DNA of 17,516 bases from UBA10649 sp964391765 (GTDB taxonomy: Bacteria; Actinomycetota; Actinomycetes; S36-B12). Location: the NCBI GenBank assembly GCA_964391765.1, contig CAYMNG010000054.1, positions 1 through 17,516 of the forward strand, read 5' to 3'. The notes under the pieces were generated by a model, which made no database searches, was not told where the DNA came from, and was given only the letters and a program-made list of their open reading frames with translations. Each line of letters opens with the position of its first letter. The first letter of the stretch is position 1. Shown here piece after piece: positions 1-7,635 of the stretch. A program made the position numbers and the translations under genes.

Positions 1-1340
1 GGGCCGACGCCGGCGAGGAGGAGGACGCCGTGTTCGCGGGCGGCCGCCGCGAAGTCGGGGATGACGTCGGTCGTCGTCGTCACGACCGCGACCGGCACGC
101 CGGTGGCGCGCGCCGCGTCACCGGCGCCCTCGAGCATCTGCGCCCACCCGGATCCGTCGACCTTCTCCAGGTACGTCGGCGCGTCGCCGACCATCGCGAC
201 GAGTCCGGTGCCCGGGCAGGTCGCCAGCGCGCGCGTGACCTGTCGGTAGACCTCCTGATCGCCCCATGCCCCGGCGGTCAGGTCGAACGGGTTCGCGACG
301 CTGCCGAACGGCGGGACCAGTCCGGTCAGGGTCTCGCGCGTGCCCTCGTCGAGATCCACCAGCCGGACGCCGGCCGCCTCCGCGACGTCGGCGACCAGAC
401 CCCCCTCGCCGCCGGACGTGGCGAAGACCGCCAGGTCGCCCAGCGAGTGCGTCACACCGTGGTCGGCCAGGGCGCACATCGCGACCAGGCCGTCGAGGTC
501 GTCGACCCGGACGGCCCCGGACTGGGCGAGGACCGCGGAGAACACGTCGTCGTCGCCGGCGAGCGTGCCGGTGTGGGCGATCGTCGCGGCCTGCGCGCGA
601 GCCGATCGGCCGAGCTTCAACACGACGACGACGACGGACCGCTGGCGGGCCTGCCGGGCCAGGGCACGGAAGCGGGCCAGATCGGCGATGCCCTCCACGA
701 TCAGCGCCACGGTGCGCACCTGCGGATCGGTGAGGGCGAACTCCAGGCAGTCGTTGACGTCGAGGACGGCCTGGTTGCCGACCGACGCGGCGTACGCGAC
801 GTCGGGGATCCGCCCGTTGAGCAGTGTCGTGATCAGCATCGCGCCGCTTTGCGAGATGACCGCGACGTGCCCGCCGCGCGGCTGCTGGTGCCGGGGTGCC
901 TCGATCCCCCACAGGGCCGCGCCGGTCCGATAGTTGACCAGTCCCAGGCAGTTCGGGCCGAGCACCGGGATCCGGTCGCCGGCCGCGCGGCGCAGCTCGT
1001 GCTCCAGTCGGCGACCGTCGTCGCCGCTCTCGCCGAACCCGCTCGCGAACGCGACCACGCCGCCGGCGCCGATCTCGGCGGCCTCGGCGACGACGCCGGG
1101 AACGCCGGCCGCGGGAATCGCCGCGACCACCGCGTCCGGGACGAAGGGGACCTGCGCGAGGGTGCGGTACGCCGGTACGCCGTCGGGACCGACGCCGGTC
1201 GGGTGGACCGCGACGACGGGTCCGGCGAAGCCCATCAGCCGCAGGCTCTCCACGGTCCGCCGACCGTAGCCGGGCTTGGTCGACGCCCCGACGACGGCGA
1301 CGGAGGTCGGGCTGAACAGTCGATCCAGTCGCGGCGTCAT
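1..1340 (-). CDS. NDP-forming acyl-CoA ligase (acetyl-CoA synthetase family), 3' end beyond the window
   Basis: The frame opens with ATG at 1340-1338 and stays open to base 1, giving about 446 residues with no stop, so the gene is cut by the left edge. The protein starts MTPRLDRLFSPTSVAVVGAS, the CoA-binding Rossmann domain of ADP-forming acetyl-CoA synthetases and succinyl-CoA ligase alpha-like proteins. LGPNCLGLVN (about 127-136) and VISQSGAM (161-168) follow. IAHTGTLAGD holds His256, the family's phosphorylated histidine. These enzymes interconvert acyl-CoA, NDP and phosphate with acid, CoA and NTP. An ATP-grasp half is expected further left, fused or separate. The start overlaps the crotonase stop as ATGA (1337-1340), so it is the sixth gene of the minus-strand operon. 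It probably activates, or recovers energy from, an acid in the same pathway. Substrate is not readable from the sequence. Confidence 0.88.
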   Translation of the reverse strand, partial: MTPRLDRLFSPTSVAVVGASTKPGYGRRTVESLRLMGFAGPVVAVHPTGVGPDGVPAYRTLAQVPFVPDAVVAAIPAAGVPGVVAEAAEIGAGGVVAFASGFGESGDDGRRLEHELRRAAGDRIPVLGPNCLGLVNYRTGAALWGIEAPRHQQPRGGHVAVISQSGAMLITTLLNGRIPDVAYAASVGNQAVLDVNDCLEFALTDPQVRTVALIVEGIADLARFRALARQARQRSVVVVVLKLGRSARAQAATIAHTGTLAGDDDVFSAVLAQSGAVRVDDLDGLVAMCALADHGVTHSLGDLAVFATSGGEGGLVADVAEAAGVRLVDLDEGTRETLTGLVPPFGSVANPFDLTAGAWGDQEVYRQVTRALATCPGTGLVAMVGDAPTYLEKVDGSGWAQMLEGAGDAARATGVPVAVVTTTTDVIPDFAAAAREHGVLLLAGVG

Positions 1341-2104
1341 CGTCCGACGAACCTCGGCTCCCGCTTGTCGACGATCGCCTGGAGCCCCTCGCGGTGGTCC
1401 TCGGTCAGGGAGCAGATGTGGGCGCCGCGCTGCTCGTTGCGCAGCGCCTCGTCGAGGGTCGCGGTGTGCCCGCGGCGGATGTTCTCCTTCGCCTGCCCGA
1501 CCGCGACGGTCGCCGACCGGGCGAACCGCGTCGCGAGGGCCATCGCCTGATCGAGGAGGTCCGCCGGCTCGACGACCTCGGTCACGAGGCCGATGCGCAG
1601 CGCCTCGGCCGCGTCGATGATCCGGCCGGTGTAGATGAGCTCGGCCGCGCGTGCCTCGCCGATGATCCGCGGCAGCAGGTAGGACCCACCGGCATCCGGG
1701 CAGATCCCCAGCCGGACGTACGCCTCCCCGAACCGGGCCTTCGTCGAGGCGATGCGGACGTCCGCGGTCAGCGCCAGGTCGCAGCCGGAGCCGACGGCCG
1801 CGCCGTTCACCGCGGCGACCACCGGCTTCGGCAGCCAGTACAGCCGGCTGATGACCCGGTGCATCTTCAGCGGCCAGGACTCCTCGCCCTCGGCGTCGCC
1901 CGCGTGCCACTCGTCGACGTCGGCCCCCGCGCAGAACGCCCGCCCGGCGCCGGTCAGCACGACCGCGCGGACGTCGGGGTCCTCACCGGCGATCCGGACG
2001 ACCCGGTCGAGGTCGTCGATGTCGGTGTTGGCGATCGCGTTGAGCGAGTCGGGCTTGTCGAACCGAAGGATGCCGACCTGATCTGTGACCTGCCAGTCGA
2101 TCAT
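1337..2104 (-). CDS. Enoyl-CoA hydratase/isomerase (crotonase) family protein, PaaG-like active site
   Basis: 255 residues from ATG at 2104, a normal crotonase length. An AGGAG lies about 10 bases upstream. The frame continues upstream into the ATPase gene, but an earlier ATG at 2131 has no better ribosome site and overlaps that gene. Oxyanion-hole segments are FCAGAD (57-62) and AVGSGCDLA (103-111). At the two acid positions of classical enoyl-CoA hydratase it has Asp109 and Tyr129 instead of Glu and Glu. Asp137 lies in PDAGG, the arrangement known from PaaG-type isomerases and 4-chlorobenzoyl-CoA dehalogenase-like members. It is therefore more likely an isomerase, hydrolase or unusual hydratase than a standard beta-oxidation hydratase. 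It follows the transporter ATPase by 19 bases and overlaps the acyl-CoA ligase start by 4, so co-translation with the ligase is likely. The substrate may be the CoA ester made by the divergent operon (inference). Confidence 0.9.
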   Translation of the reverse strand: MIDWQVTDQVGILRFDKPDSLNAIANTDIDDLDRVVRIAGEDPDVRAVVLTGAGRAFCAGADVDEWHAGDAEGEESWPLKMHRVISRLYWLPKPVVAAVNGAAVGSGCDLALTADVRIASTKARFGEAYVRLGICPDAGGSYLLPRIIGEARAAELIYTGRIIDAAEALRIGLVTEVVEPADLLDQAMALATRFARSATVAVGQAKENIRRGHTATLDEALRNEQRGAHICSLTEDHREGLQAIVDKREPRFVGR

Positions 2105-2123
2105 GCCCGTGCTGCTCCTGTTC

Positions 2124-3173
2124 CTACCCATTGCGGCGATCCTCCTCGGCGATGATGTGGGGTGCGGGTCCGCGCAGCGCGAGTGCGACGCGGTCGCCGA
2201 CCGACGGCGCCGGCTCGTGCGGGGGGACCGAGACGACGATCGCGTCGCTGACCCGGGGCGATCGGAGCGTCCCCCGCCGGCGCGAGCCCTGGAAGACCCA
2301 CGAGACGGCCTCGGCCGCGGCGCCCCCGCCGTCGGCACCGGCGTCCCCGCCGTCGGTGACCAGGACGAGGTCCTCGGGCCGGATGACCGCGGTGCCGCGT
2401 CCCCGGCCAGCACCGCCGCCGAGGCCGCGGACGAGACCGGACTCGACGGGCAGCAGGTTCGCCTCGCCGAGGAAGGTCGCGACGAACGCGTTCGCAGGCT
2501 GCTGGTACACCTCGTTGGGCGTGCCGACCTGTTCGATCCGGCCGTCGCGCATGATCGCGATGCGGTCGGACATCGACATCGCCTCGACCTGATCGTGGGT
2601 GACCGAGATCGTGGTGGTCCCCGTCTGGGTCTGGATGCGCTTGAGCTCCAGTTGCATCGCCTCGCGCAACTGCTTGTCCAGCGCGGCCAGCGGCTCGTCG
2701 AGCAGCAGGAGCGAGGGGTTGAAGACCAGCGCCCGTGCGAGTGCGACCCGCTGCTGCTGGCCGCCGGACAACGACTGCACGCGCCGGTCGGACAGGTCGG
2801 ACAGGCGGACCAGGGTGAGGGCCTGCGCCACCATCGAGGCGCGTTCGGCCTTGGGGACCCGGCGCGCCTCGAGCGGGAACGCGACGTTCTGGCCGACGCT
2901 CATGTGCGGGAACAGGGCGTAGTTCTGGAACAGGAACCCGATGTTGCGCCGGTGTGCGGGGACCGCGTCGATCGCCGTGCCGCCGACGCGGACGTGTCCG
3001 CCGGAGCGCTCGACGAACCCGGCGACGACGTTGAGGGTCGTGGTCTTCCCCGATCCGCTGGGTCCCAGCAGGGTGACGAACTGCCCGGCGCGGATGTCCA
3101 GGTCGACACCGTGCAGCACCTCGGTGCCACCCAGTTCGACCGTGAGACCCTCGAACGACACGTCCACGCTCAC
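2124..3173 (-). CDS. ABC transporter ATP-binding protein, PotA/spermidine-putrescine type
   Basis: 349 residues from GTG at 3173, preceded by GAAGGAGA about 6 bases upstream. The longer open frame upstream overlaps the permease gene and is rejected. Motifs in order: Walker A GPSGSGKT (38-45), Q-loop Gln83 in FLFQNYALFPH, signature LSGGQQQRVALARAL (from 135), Walker B LLLLDEP (155-161) and H-loop His193 in VTHDQVEAM. The C-terminal third, with AVIRPEDLVL (262-271), is the TOBE regulatory domain of this class. It powers import at the cytoplasmic face of the membrane through the two permeases encoded just upstream. The start overlaps the permease stop as GTGA. PotA-type ATPases serve importers of polyamines, betaines, opines and similar cationic or small organic solutes. 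The exact solute cannot be read here; genomic context suggests an imidazole-type carboxylate. Confidence 0.95.
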   Translation of the reverse strand: MSVDVSFEGLTVELGGTEVLHGVDLDIRAGQFVTLLGPSGSGKTTTLNVVAGFVERSGGHVRVGGTAIDAVPAHRRNIGFLFQNYALFPHMSVGQNVAFPLEARRVPKAERASMVAQALTLVRLSDLSDRRVQSLSGGQQQRVALARALVFNPSLLLLDEPLAALDKQLREAMQLELKRIQTQTGTTTISVTHDQVEAMSMSDRIAIMRDGRIEQVGTPNEVYQQPANAFVATFLGEANLLPVESGLVRGLGGGAGRGRGTAVIRPEDLVLVTDGGDAGADGGGAAAEAVSWVFQGSRRRGTLRSPRVSDAIVVSVPPHEPAPSVGDRVALALRGPAPHIIAEEDRRNG

Positions 3174-3976
3174 CGCAGTCTCCTTCGTGCGTGCGTCTGG
3201 ACGACGGCCGCGACAGCGACGAGGGTCAGCGCCACGGCGATGACGAAGGCGCTGGCCGCCGCGACGGTCGGCGCGGCACTCTCGCTCGCGGCGTTCCAGA
3301 TCTTGACCGGCAGCGTGAGCGTCGCCGGCGGCGCGAGGAAGTACGCGAGCACGGCCTCGTCGAAGCAGATCGCGAACGCGATGATCGCGCCGCTGACGAT
3401 GCTCGGACGTACGAGGGGAAGTTCGATCCGTCGCACGACCGGGAACCAGGAGTAGCCCAGGCTCTGCGCGGCCCGACTGAGGTTCGGGTCGACACCGGCC
3501 AGGCCGGCCGAGACGTTGACGAACACCAGCGGCATCGCCAACGTCGCCTGGCCGACGGCGAGGATCGTCAGGCTCGTGCCGCCGAACGCCGTCCGGTAGG
3601 TGAGGTACAGGCCGAGGGCGAGGATGAGTTGCGGGATGACGATCGGCGCGAGCATCGTGACCCGGATGACGGACCTGCCCCGCCGCAGCCGTCGGACGCC
3701 GAGGGCCGCCGCCGTGCCGCAGACCGTCGCGATGCCGGCCCCGAGGACCGAGAGCTTCGCCGAGGTCAGCATCGAGCCGCGCCAGCTCGGATCGCCGAAC
3801 ACCTGGCCGAACCACTGCCAGGAGAACCCGGTCGGCGGGAAGAGCAGGTACTTCTGGCTCGTGAACGCCAGCGGCAGGATCGTGACGATCGGCGCGAGCA
3901 GGTAGAGGCCGATCGCCACGCCGAGGGCGGCGAAGACCCACCGCAACCGGGGGAAGGCCGCTGGCCAGTCGCCCAT
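3170..3976 (-). CDS. ABC transporter permease, PotC-like
   Basis: 268 residues from ATG at 3976, which shares its first base with the stop of the preceding permease (TGATG). A GGGAG lies about 9 bases upstream. The N-terminal helix (WVFAALGVAIGLYLLAPIV) and several further hydrophobic segments give the roughly six membrane spans of binding-protein-dependent permeases. The cytoplasmic EAA loop, which docks onto the ATPase, is recognisable around SRAAQSLGYSWFPVVRRIEL, with the usual Gly after ASxLG replaced by a close variant. It ends inside the ATPase start (GTGA overlap). It should form the heterodimeric membrane channel with the adjacent PotB-like protein. Family membership is clear from the order binding protein, permease, permease, ATPase and from the EAA loop. 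Transport direction is import, because a binding protein is present. Confidence 0.93.
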   Translation of the reverse strand: MGDWPAAFPRLRWVFAALGVAIGLYLLAPIVTILPLAFTSQKYLLFPPTGFSWQWFGQVFGDPSWRGSMLTSAKLSVLGAGIATVCGTAAALGVRRLRRGRSVIRVTMLAPIVIPQLILALGLYLTYRTAFGGTSLTILAVGQATLAMPLVFVNVSAGLAGVDPNLSRAAQSLGYSWFPVVRRIELPLVRPSIVSGAIIAFAICFDEAVLAYFLAPPATLTLPVKIWNAASESAAPTVAAASAFVIAVALTLVAVAAVVQTHARRRLR

Positions 3977-4845
3977 CAGCCACGCTCCCACTGCTGGCTG
4001 ATCTTGAACAGTCGATCGGCCAGCAGGTAGAGCGCGATGACGACGATCAGCAGGAGCGTGCCGATCGCGGCGGTCAGGCCGAGGTTGTCGAGCCGGCTGA
4101 ACTGGATGCCGATGATCGTGGCGATGACCTGCGACCCGGGTCCGCCCAGGAACGCCGGGGTGACGTAGAACCCGAGCGACATGATGAACACCAGGAGGAT
4201 CCCGGCCCACGAGCCCGCGCGCAGGCTCGGCAGGACGAGCCGCCACAGGACGCGGGTCTCCGAGCCGCCCAGGCTGCGCGCGGCGCGCAGTTGCGCGGGA
4301 TCGACCTGTCGCAGTGAGCCGTAGAGCGGCAGGACCATGTAGGGCAACATGATGTGCACCATCGGCGGGATCAGGCCAGGCATCGTCTGGAACAGGCCGA
4401 AGCCCTCGGTCGTCAGGCCGGTCGCCTTGCCGATCTGGTCGAGCGCGCCGTTCGGCTGCAGCACCAGCAGCCAGCCGTACGTGCGGACCAGCAGGGAGAT
4501 CCACAAGGTCGCGAACAAGATCCCGAACAGCGTCGCGGACAGCCAACGCGGCGACATCGCGATCGCCAGGGTGAACACCAGGGCGATCGCCCACGTCGCG
4601 ACGGTGACGACCAGCGCCATCCACAGCGTGGTCCACAGCGCGCGGACGACGAGCTGGTCGGCGAGCGGATTGGTGACCGTCCCGACGACGCCGTTGTCGC
4701 GGATCGCGACCCCGACCGTGACGACGATCGGTCCGAGCAGCCCCAGGAGGAGGAGCACGCCCGGCGGGACCAGCAGCCACCGGGCCCCCGTCGAGGCGTG
4801 TCCGGGGCGAGTTCGTGCGGAGCCACCGAAGGTGGCCAGGGTCAC
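3976..4845 (-). CDS. ABC transporter permease, PotB-like
   Basis: 289 residues from GTG at 4845; the start overlaps the stop of the binding-protein gene as GTGA (4842-4845). A short polar N-terminus, MTLATFGGSARTRPGHASTG, precedes the first helix (WLLVPPGVLLLLGLLGPIVV, about 23-42). Further spans follow at about 69-95 (LWTTLWMALVVTVATWAIAL), 105-130 and in the C-terminal half. The EAA loop is visible as LRAARSLGGSETRVLWRLVL. PotB-type proteins pair with PotC-type permeases to form the translocation pathway for solute delivered by the external lipoprotein. The tight coupling with both neighbours suggests balanced synthesis of the importer. No residue seen here identifies the solute. Confidence 0.93.
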   Translation of the reverse strand: MTLATFGGSARTRPGHASTGARWLLVPPGVLLLLGLLGPIVVTVGVAIRDNGVVGTVTNPLADQLVVRALWTTLWMALVVTVATWAIALVFTLAIAMSPRWLSATLFGILFATLWISLLVRTYGWLLVLQPNGALDQIGKATGLTTEGFGLFQTMPGLIPPMVHIMLPYMVLPLYGSLRQVDPAQLRAARSLGGSETRVLWRLVLPSLRAGSWAGILLVFIMSLGFYVTPAFLGGPGSQVIATIIGIQFSRLDNLGLTAAIGTLLLIVVIALYLLADRLFKISQQWERG

Positions 4846-5999
4846 TGACCCACCCAGGCGTAGAACCGCTCGACGTACTCGCCGTCCTGCTGCGCCGCCG
4901 CCTTGGTGTCGACGACGGCCGACTTCGCCATGTTGTCCGGCGAGTTCGGCAACTGCGCGATCGTCGCGTCGTCGAGCAGCTCGAAGGCCGCCGACTGCAC
5001 CGGGCCGCTGCGGATGCGCTTGGCCACCTCGGCCTGGACGACCGGGTGCGACTGCGCGTCGATGAGCGCGTTCACCGCGTCCATGTTCTTGGAATGCAGC
5101 GTGATGGGGAACGCGCTCCAGGGGTACAAGATCGCCTGGTTGTAGGTGAAGTCACCGGCACCCTGGTCCTTCAGCTGCAGCATCTTGGAGTTCGCGGTCA
5201 GCATCATCGAGGCGCTGCCCTGGGCGACCATCTGCTGTCCTTGGGCGGCACTGTCGTAGAAGATCATGTCCTTCTTCAGCTCGTCGAGCTTGGCGAACGC
5301 CCGATCGAAGTCCAGCGGGTACAGCGCGTCCTTCGAGACCCCGTCGGCCAGCAGTGCGGCCTCGACCGTGCCCAGGTACACCGACTTGGGGAAGGCCCGC
5401 TTGCCGGGGTACTTGGCGGTGTTCCAGAAGTCCGCCCAGGTCTCCGGCGATCCGCTCAGCGAGGGGGCCCAGCCCATGACGATGCTGTACGCGTACCCGC
5501 CGCCGCAGTAGTCCTGGTACTCCGGATCGACCATGTCGCACCGGCGGACCCAGTCGGCGAGCTTGGCCGGCGGCGTGCCGCCGAGGATGAGGCCGACGAC
5601 CGAGTAGCCGTCGAAGTCGATCGTGTCCCACTCCGGGTTCGGCGCGTTCACCATCGACATGAACTTGCCGTAGTCCCAGGTGGCGTCGACGACGTTCGCA
5701 CCGGTGAGCTCGGTGAACGGGGTGTAGATGACCTCACGGCGCACGTCCTGGGACTCGCCGCCGAAGTTCGCGACGACGACCTCCTTCGCGGTGATCGGCG
5801 GCCACTTGGCGTTCACGTCCTTCGGGAACACGTACCCGGCTGCGGACGCCGACGGTCCGGCGGCGGCGGATGTCGCGGGCGAGGCCGAACTCGACGTGGA
5901 CTCCGCGGCGCACGCGGACAGCGCGCCGGGGATCGAGAGGGCGGCTCCGCCGGCGAGGGCGAGCCTGAGGACCGATCGTCGGTTGAGCTCGTACGACAT
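4842..5999 (-). CDS. Extracellular solute-binding lipoprotein, PotD/PotF-like (family 1)
   Basis: 385 residues from ATG at 5999, chosen over an in-frame ATG at 6038 because GGAGG lies 5 bases upstream and the signal peptide then begins at once. The N-terminus has a twin-arginine motif (NRRSVLRLA, Arg7-Arg8), a hydrophobic stretch and a lipobox LSAC with Cys30. It should therefore be exported folded by Tat and anchored as a lipoprotein outside the membrane. A Ser/Ala-rich linker (about 33-54) follows. The mature domain begins near VVVANFGGESQDVRRE, typical of polyamine/iron-type family 1 binding proteins. First gene of the minus-strand operon and divergent from the imidazole-pathway operon across 280 bases, so both are probably controlled together. 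Capture of the pathway substrate is an inference from this arrangement. Confidence 0.94.
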   Translation of the reverse strand: MSYELNRRSVLRLALAGGAALSIPGALSACAAESTSSSASPATSAAAGPSASAAGYVFPKDVNAKWPPITAKEVVVANFGGESQDVRREVIYTPFTELTGANVVDATWDYGKFMSMVNAPNPEWDTIDFDGYSVVGLILGGTPPAKLADWVRRCDMVDPEYQDYCGGGYAYSIVMGWAPSLSGSPETWADFWNTAKYPGKRAFPKSVYLGTVEAALLADGVSKDALYPLDFDRAFAKLDELKKDMIFYDSAAQGQQMVAQGSASMMLTANSKMLQLKDQGAGDFTYNQAILYPWSAFPITLHSKNMDAVNALIDAQSHPVVQAEVAKRIRSGPVQSAAFELLDDATIAQLPNSPDNMAKSAVVDTKAAAQQDGEYVERFYAWVGQ

Positions 6000-6279
6000 G
6001 ATCCCTCCGGGGGTCGGGCGGCGTGGGTGTCGTCCCATTCAAGTGCGCGCGGTGGGCTCCGGCACCGGTTCGTCGGCACAACACCGGCATCCGGATCATG
6101 TGTCGGGCGCACAACGGCGCGCGACCATGGGGAGAAGTACGGTCCCCGCAAGCGGTTTCACGTGTTCCGGCGCCGTCCGCGGCCGCCCGGGCGGGTTCGT
6201 CGAGCCGATCTCCTTGTCAGCGCGTCGCGGGTATGATTTCATAGCATGATCGTGCACTTTCACTAGGAGACATGCCCGC
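6000..6279. promoter_or_regulatory. Divergent intergenic control region of the two main operons
   Basis: 280 bases without a convincing gene lie between the diverging binding-protein and amidohydrolase starts. Most is GC-rich and featureless. Near the plus-strand gene the composition drops to an AT-rich island (about 6231-6265). It holds TATGAT at 6232-6237, a good match to a -10 element for the plus operon, giving a leader of roughly 36 bases. A TTGTCA at 6214-6219 is only 12 bases away, too close to be a normal -35 partner. Overlapping palindromes are listed separately. No convincing promoter could be picked for the minus operon. Confidence 0.6.
6232..6255. promoter_or_regulatory. Candidate operator: two small palindromes over the putative -10
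   Basis: TATGA-TT-TCATA (6232-6243) is a perfect 5-base inverted repeat. One base further on, GCATGATCGTGC (6244-6255) is a 12-base near-palindrome with one mismatched pair. The first covers the TATGAT hexamer, so a bound protein would block RNA polymerase. GntR- and TetR-type repressors often use such sites, but the regulator is not in the window. Confidence 0.4.
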
Positions 6280-7635
6280 GTGACCCGTCCAACCACGGCC
6301 GACCCGGCCCCGCACCTGGTGGATCTGCTGATCCACAGTGCCGCGGAGGTGTTGACGTGTCGCGCGAACCCCGGCGGCGCAAGCGATCGGGCCGGTCGCG
6401 CGACCGGACCGATCCGCGACGGGGCGGTCGCGGTCGACGCCGGGGTCATCGTCGCGGTCGGTGACACGGCGGACGTCCGGGCGCGGTTCCGCGGGCGATG
6501 CGAACTCGATGCGGCCGGCCGACTCGTCAGCCCGGGACTCGTCGACACGCACACGCACCTCGTGCACGCGGGGACCCGGCATCAGGAGTGGGGGCGCCTG
6601 GTCACGGGGACGGGCAGTGCCGGACTCGGCGCGGGGATCGCGTACACCCGCGGGCTCACCGCCGCGGCCTCCGAGGCCGAGCTGCGGGCGGGCGTGGTCG
6701 AGCGTCTGGACACGATGCTCGCGCACGGCACGACGACCGTCGAGGCCAAGTCCGGGTACGGCGTCGATCCGGCCGACGACGTACGCCTGCTGCGGGTGCT
6801 GGCCGACGTCGACCACCCGGTGGATCTCGTGACGACGTACCTCGGCGCGCACGTCGCGCCGACGACGGGCCCGCGGGCGGAGTTCGTGGACGCGGTGATC
6901 GCGCAGCTCGACTCGGTCGTCGACCTCGCCGACTACTGCGACGTGTGCTGCGATCCGGTGGGTTTCACCCCGGCCGAGTGTCGCCGCATCGGCGTCGCCG
7001 CGCTCGACCGCGGGCTGGGCCTGCGGGTGCACGCGGACCAGACCGCCTGCTGGCACGGCACGGAACTGGCCGTCGAGCTCGGCGCGGCGTCCGTCGACCA
7101 CCTGGAGTGCGCGTCGGACCGGGCGATCCAGATGCTCGGTCGGTCCTCGACCGCCGCGACGCTGTTGCCGGGGGTCTCCCATCACCTGATGTCGATGGTC
7201 GGCGGCCCGGCGGACGGTTCGTGGCGCGACGCCCCGCACCCCGACCTCGGGCGACGCGCCCGCCGGCTGGTCGACGCCGGCGCGCTCGTCGTGCTGGCCA
7301 GCGACTACAACCCCGGCAGCAGCCCGAACCTGTCCATGCAGACGACGATGCAACTCGCCGCACGGCTGTACCGCCTCGCCTACGCCGAGATCTGGCGGAT
7401 GAGCACCATCAACGCGGCCGTCTCGCTCGGACGTGGCGACCGCATCGGCAGCATCGAACCGGGCAAGCAGGCCGATCTGGTGATCTGGAACGTGCCCAGT
7501 CACGAGCTCGTCGTCAACCAGTTCGGGACGAACCTGGTCCGGACGGTCGTCAAGGCCGGCACGGTGGCGTGCGGGCCGTCCCTGGGTCTTGCGCCGCGGA
7601 CACGTCGAGGTGAGGAGGTACGCAGTGGGCGTTGA
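6280..7635 (+). CDS. Imidazolonepropionase-like amidohydrolase (HutI family)
   Basis: 451 residues from GTG at 6280 with AGGAGA about 10 bases upstream; an ATG at 6272 closes after three codons. HutI opens the imidazolone ring of 4-imidazolone-5-propionate to give N-formiminoglutamate. Visible family marks are DTHTHLVHAGTR (metal ligands His91 and His93), TTVEAKSGYG (152-161), YLGAHVAP (His191), HADQ (metal ligand His251), GTELAVELGAASVDHLE and ASDYNPGSSPN (Asp342). All catalytic metal ligands are present. It is longer than the usual roughly 400-420 residues: an insertion of about 20 residues near 26-48, extra residues around SMVGGPADGSWRDAPHPD (305-322) close to the active site, and a C-terminal tail. 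It leads the plus operon and overlaps urocanase homologue 1 by 11 bases. A modified imidazolone is a plausible substrate. Confidence 0.88.
   Translation: MTRPTTADPAPHLVDLLIHSAAEVLTCRANPGGASDRAGRATGPIRDGAVAVDAGVIVAVGDTADVRARFRGRCELDAAGRLVSPGLVDTHTHLVHAGTRHQEWGRLVTGTGSAGLGAGIAYTRGLTAAASEAELRAGVVERLDTMLAHGTTTVEAKSGYGVDPADDVRLLRVLADVDHPVDLVTTYLGAHVAPTTGPRAEFVDAVIAQLDSVVDLADYCDVCCDPVGFTPAECRRIGVAALDRGLGLRVHADQTACWHGTELAVELGAASVDHLECASDRAIQMLGRSSTAATLLPGVSHHLMSMVGGPADGSWRDAPHPDLGRRARRLVDAGALVVLASDYNPGSSPNLSMQTTMQLAARLYRLAYAEIWRMSTINAAVSLGRGDRIGSIEPGKQADLVIWNVPSHELVVNQFGTNLVRTVVKAGTVACGPSLGLAPRTRRGEEVRSGR

Noticed and set aside
30..1550. Long plus-strand open frame of 506 codons
   Set aside because: Antisense to the acyl-CoA ligase and crotonase, Arg/Asp/Gly-rich low-complexity protein with no family motif; typical of opposite-strand frames in GC-rich DNA.
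2105..2413. N-terminal extension of the crotonase
   Set aside because: Would overlap the ATPase C-terminus; residues are Arg/Ser/Pro-rich and the ATG at 2104 starts exactly at the family N-terminus.
6067..6202. Direct repeat GGTTCGTCG at 6067-6075 and 6194-6202
   Set aside because: Nine bases of GC-rich sequence in a 280-base gap can recur by chance; no symmetry or spacing supports a site.
4815..6236. Plus-strand open frame opposite the binding protein
   Set aside because: Composition is that of an antisense frame (Val/Arg/Asp-rich) and the opposite strand encodes a clear lipoprotein.
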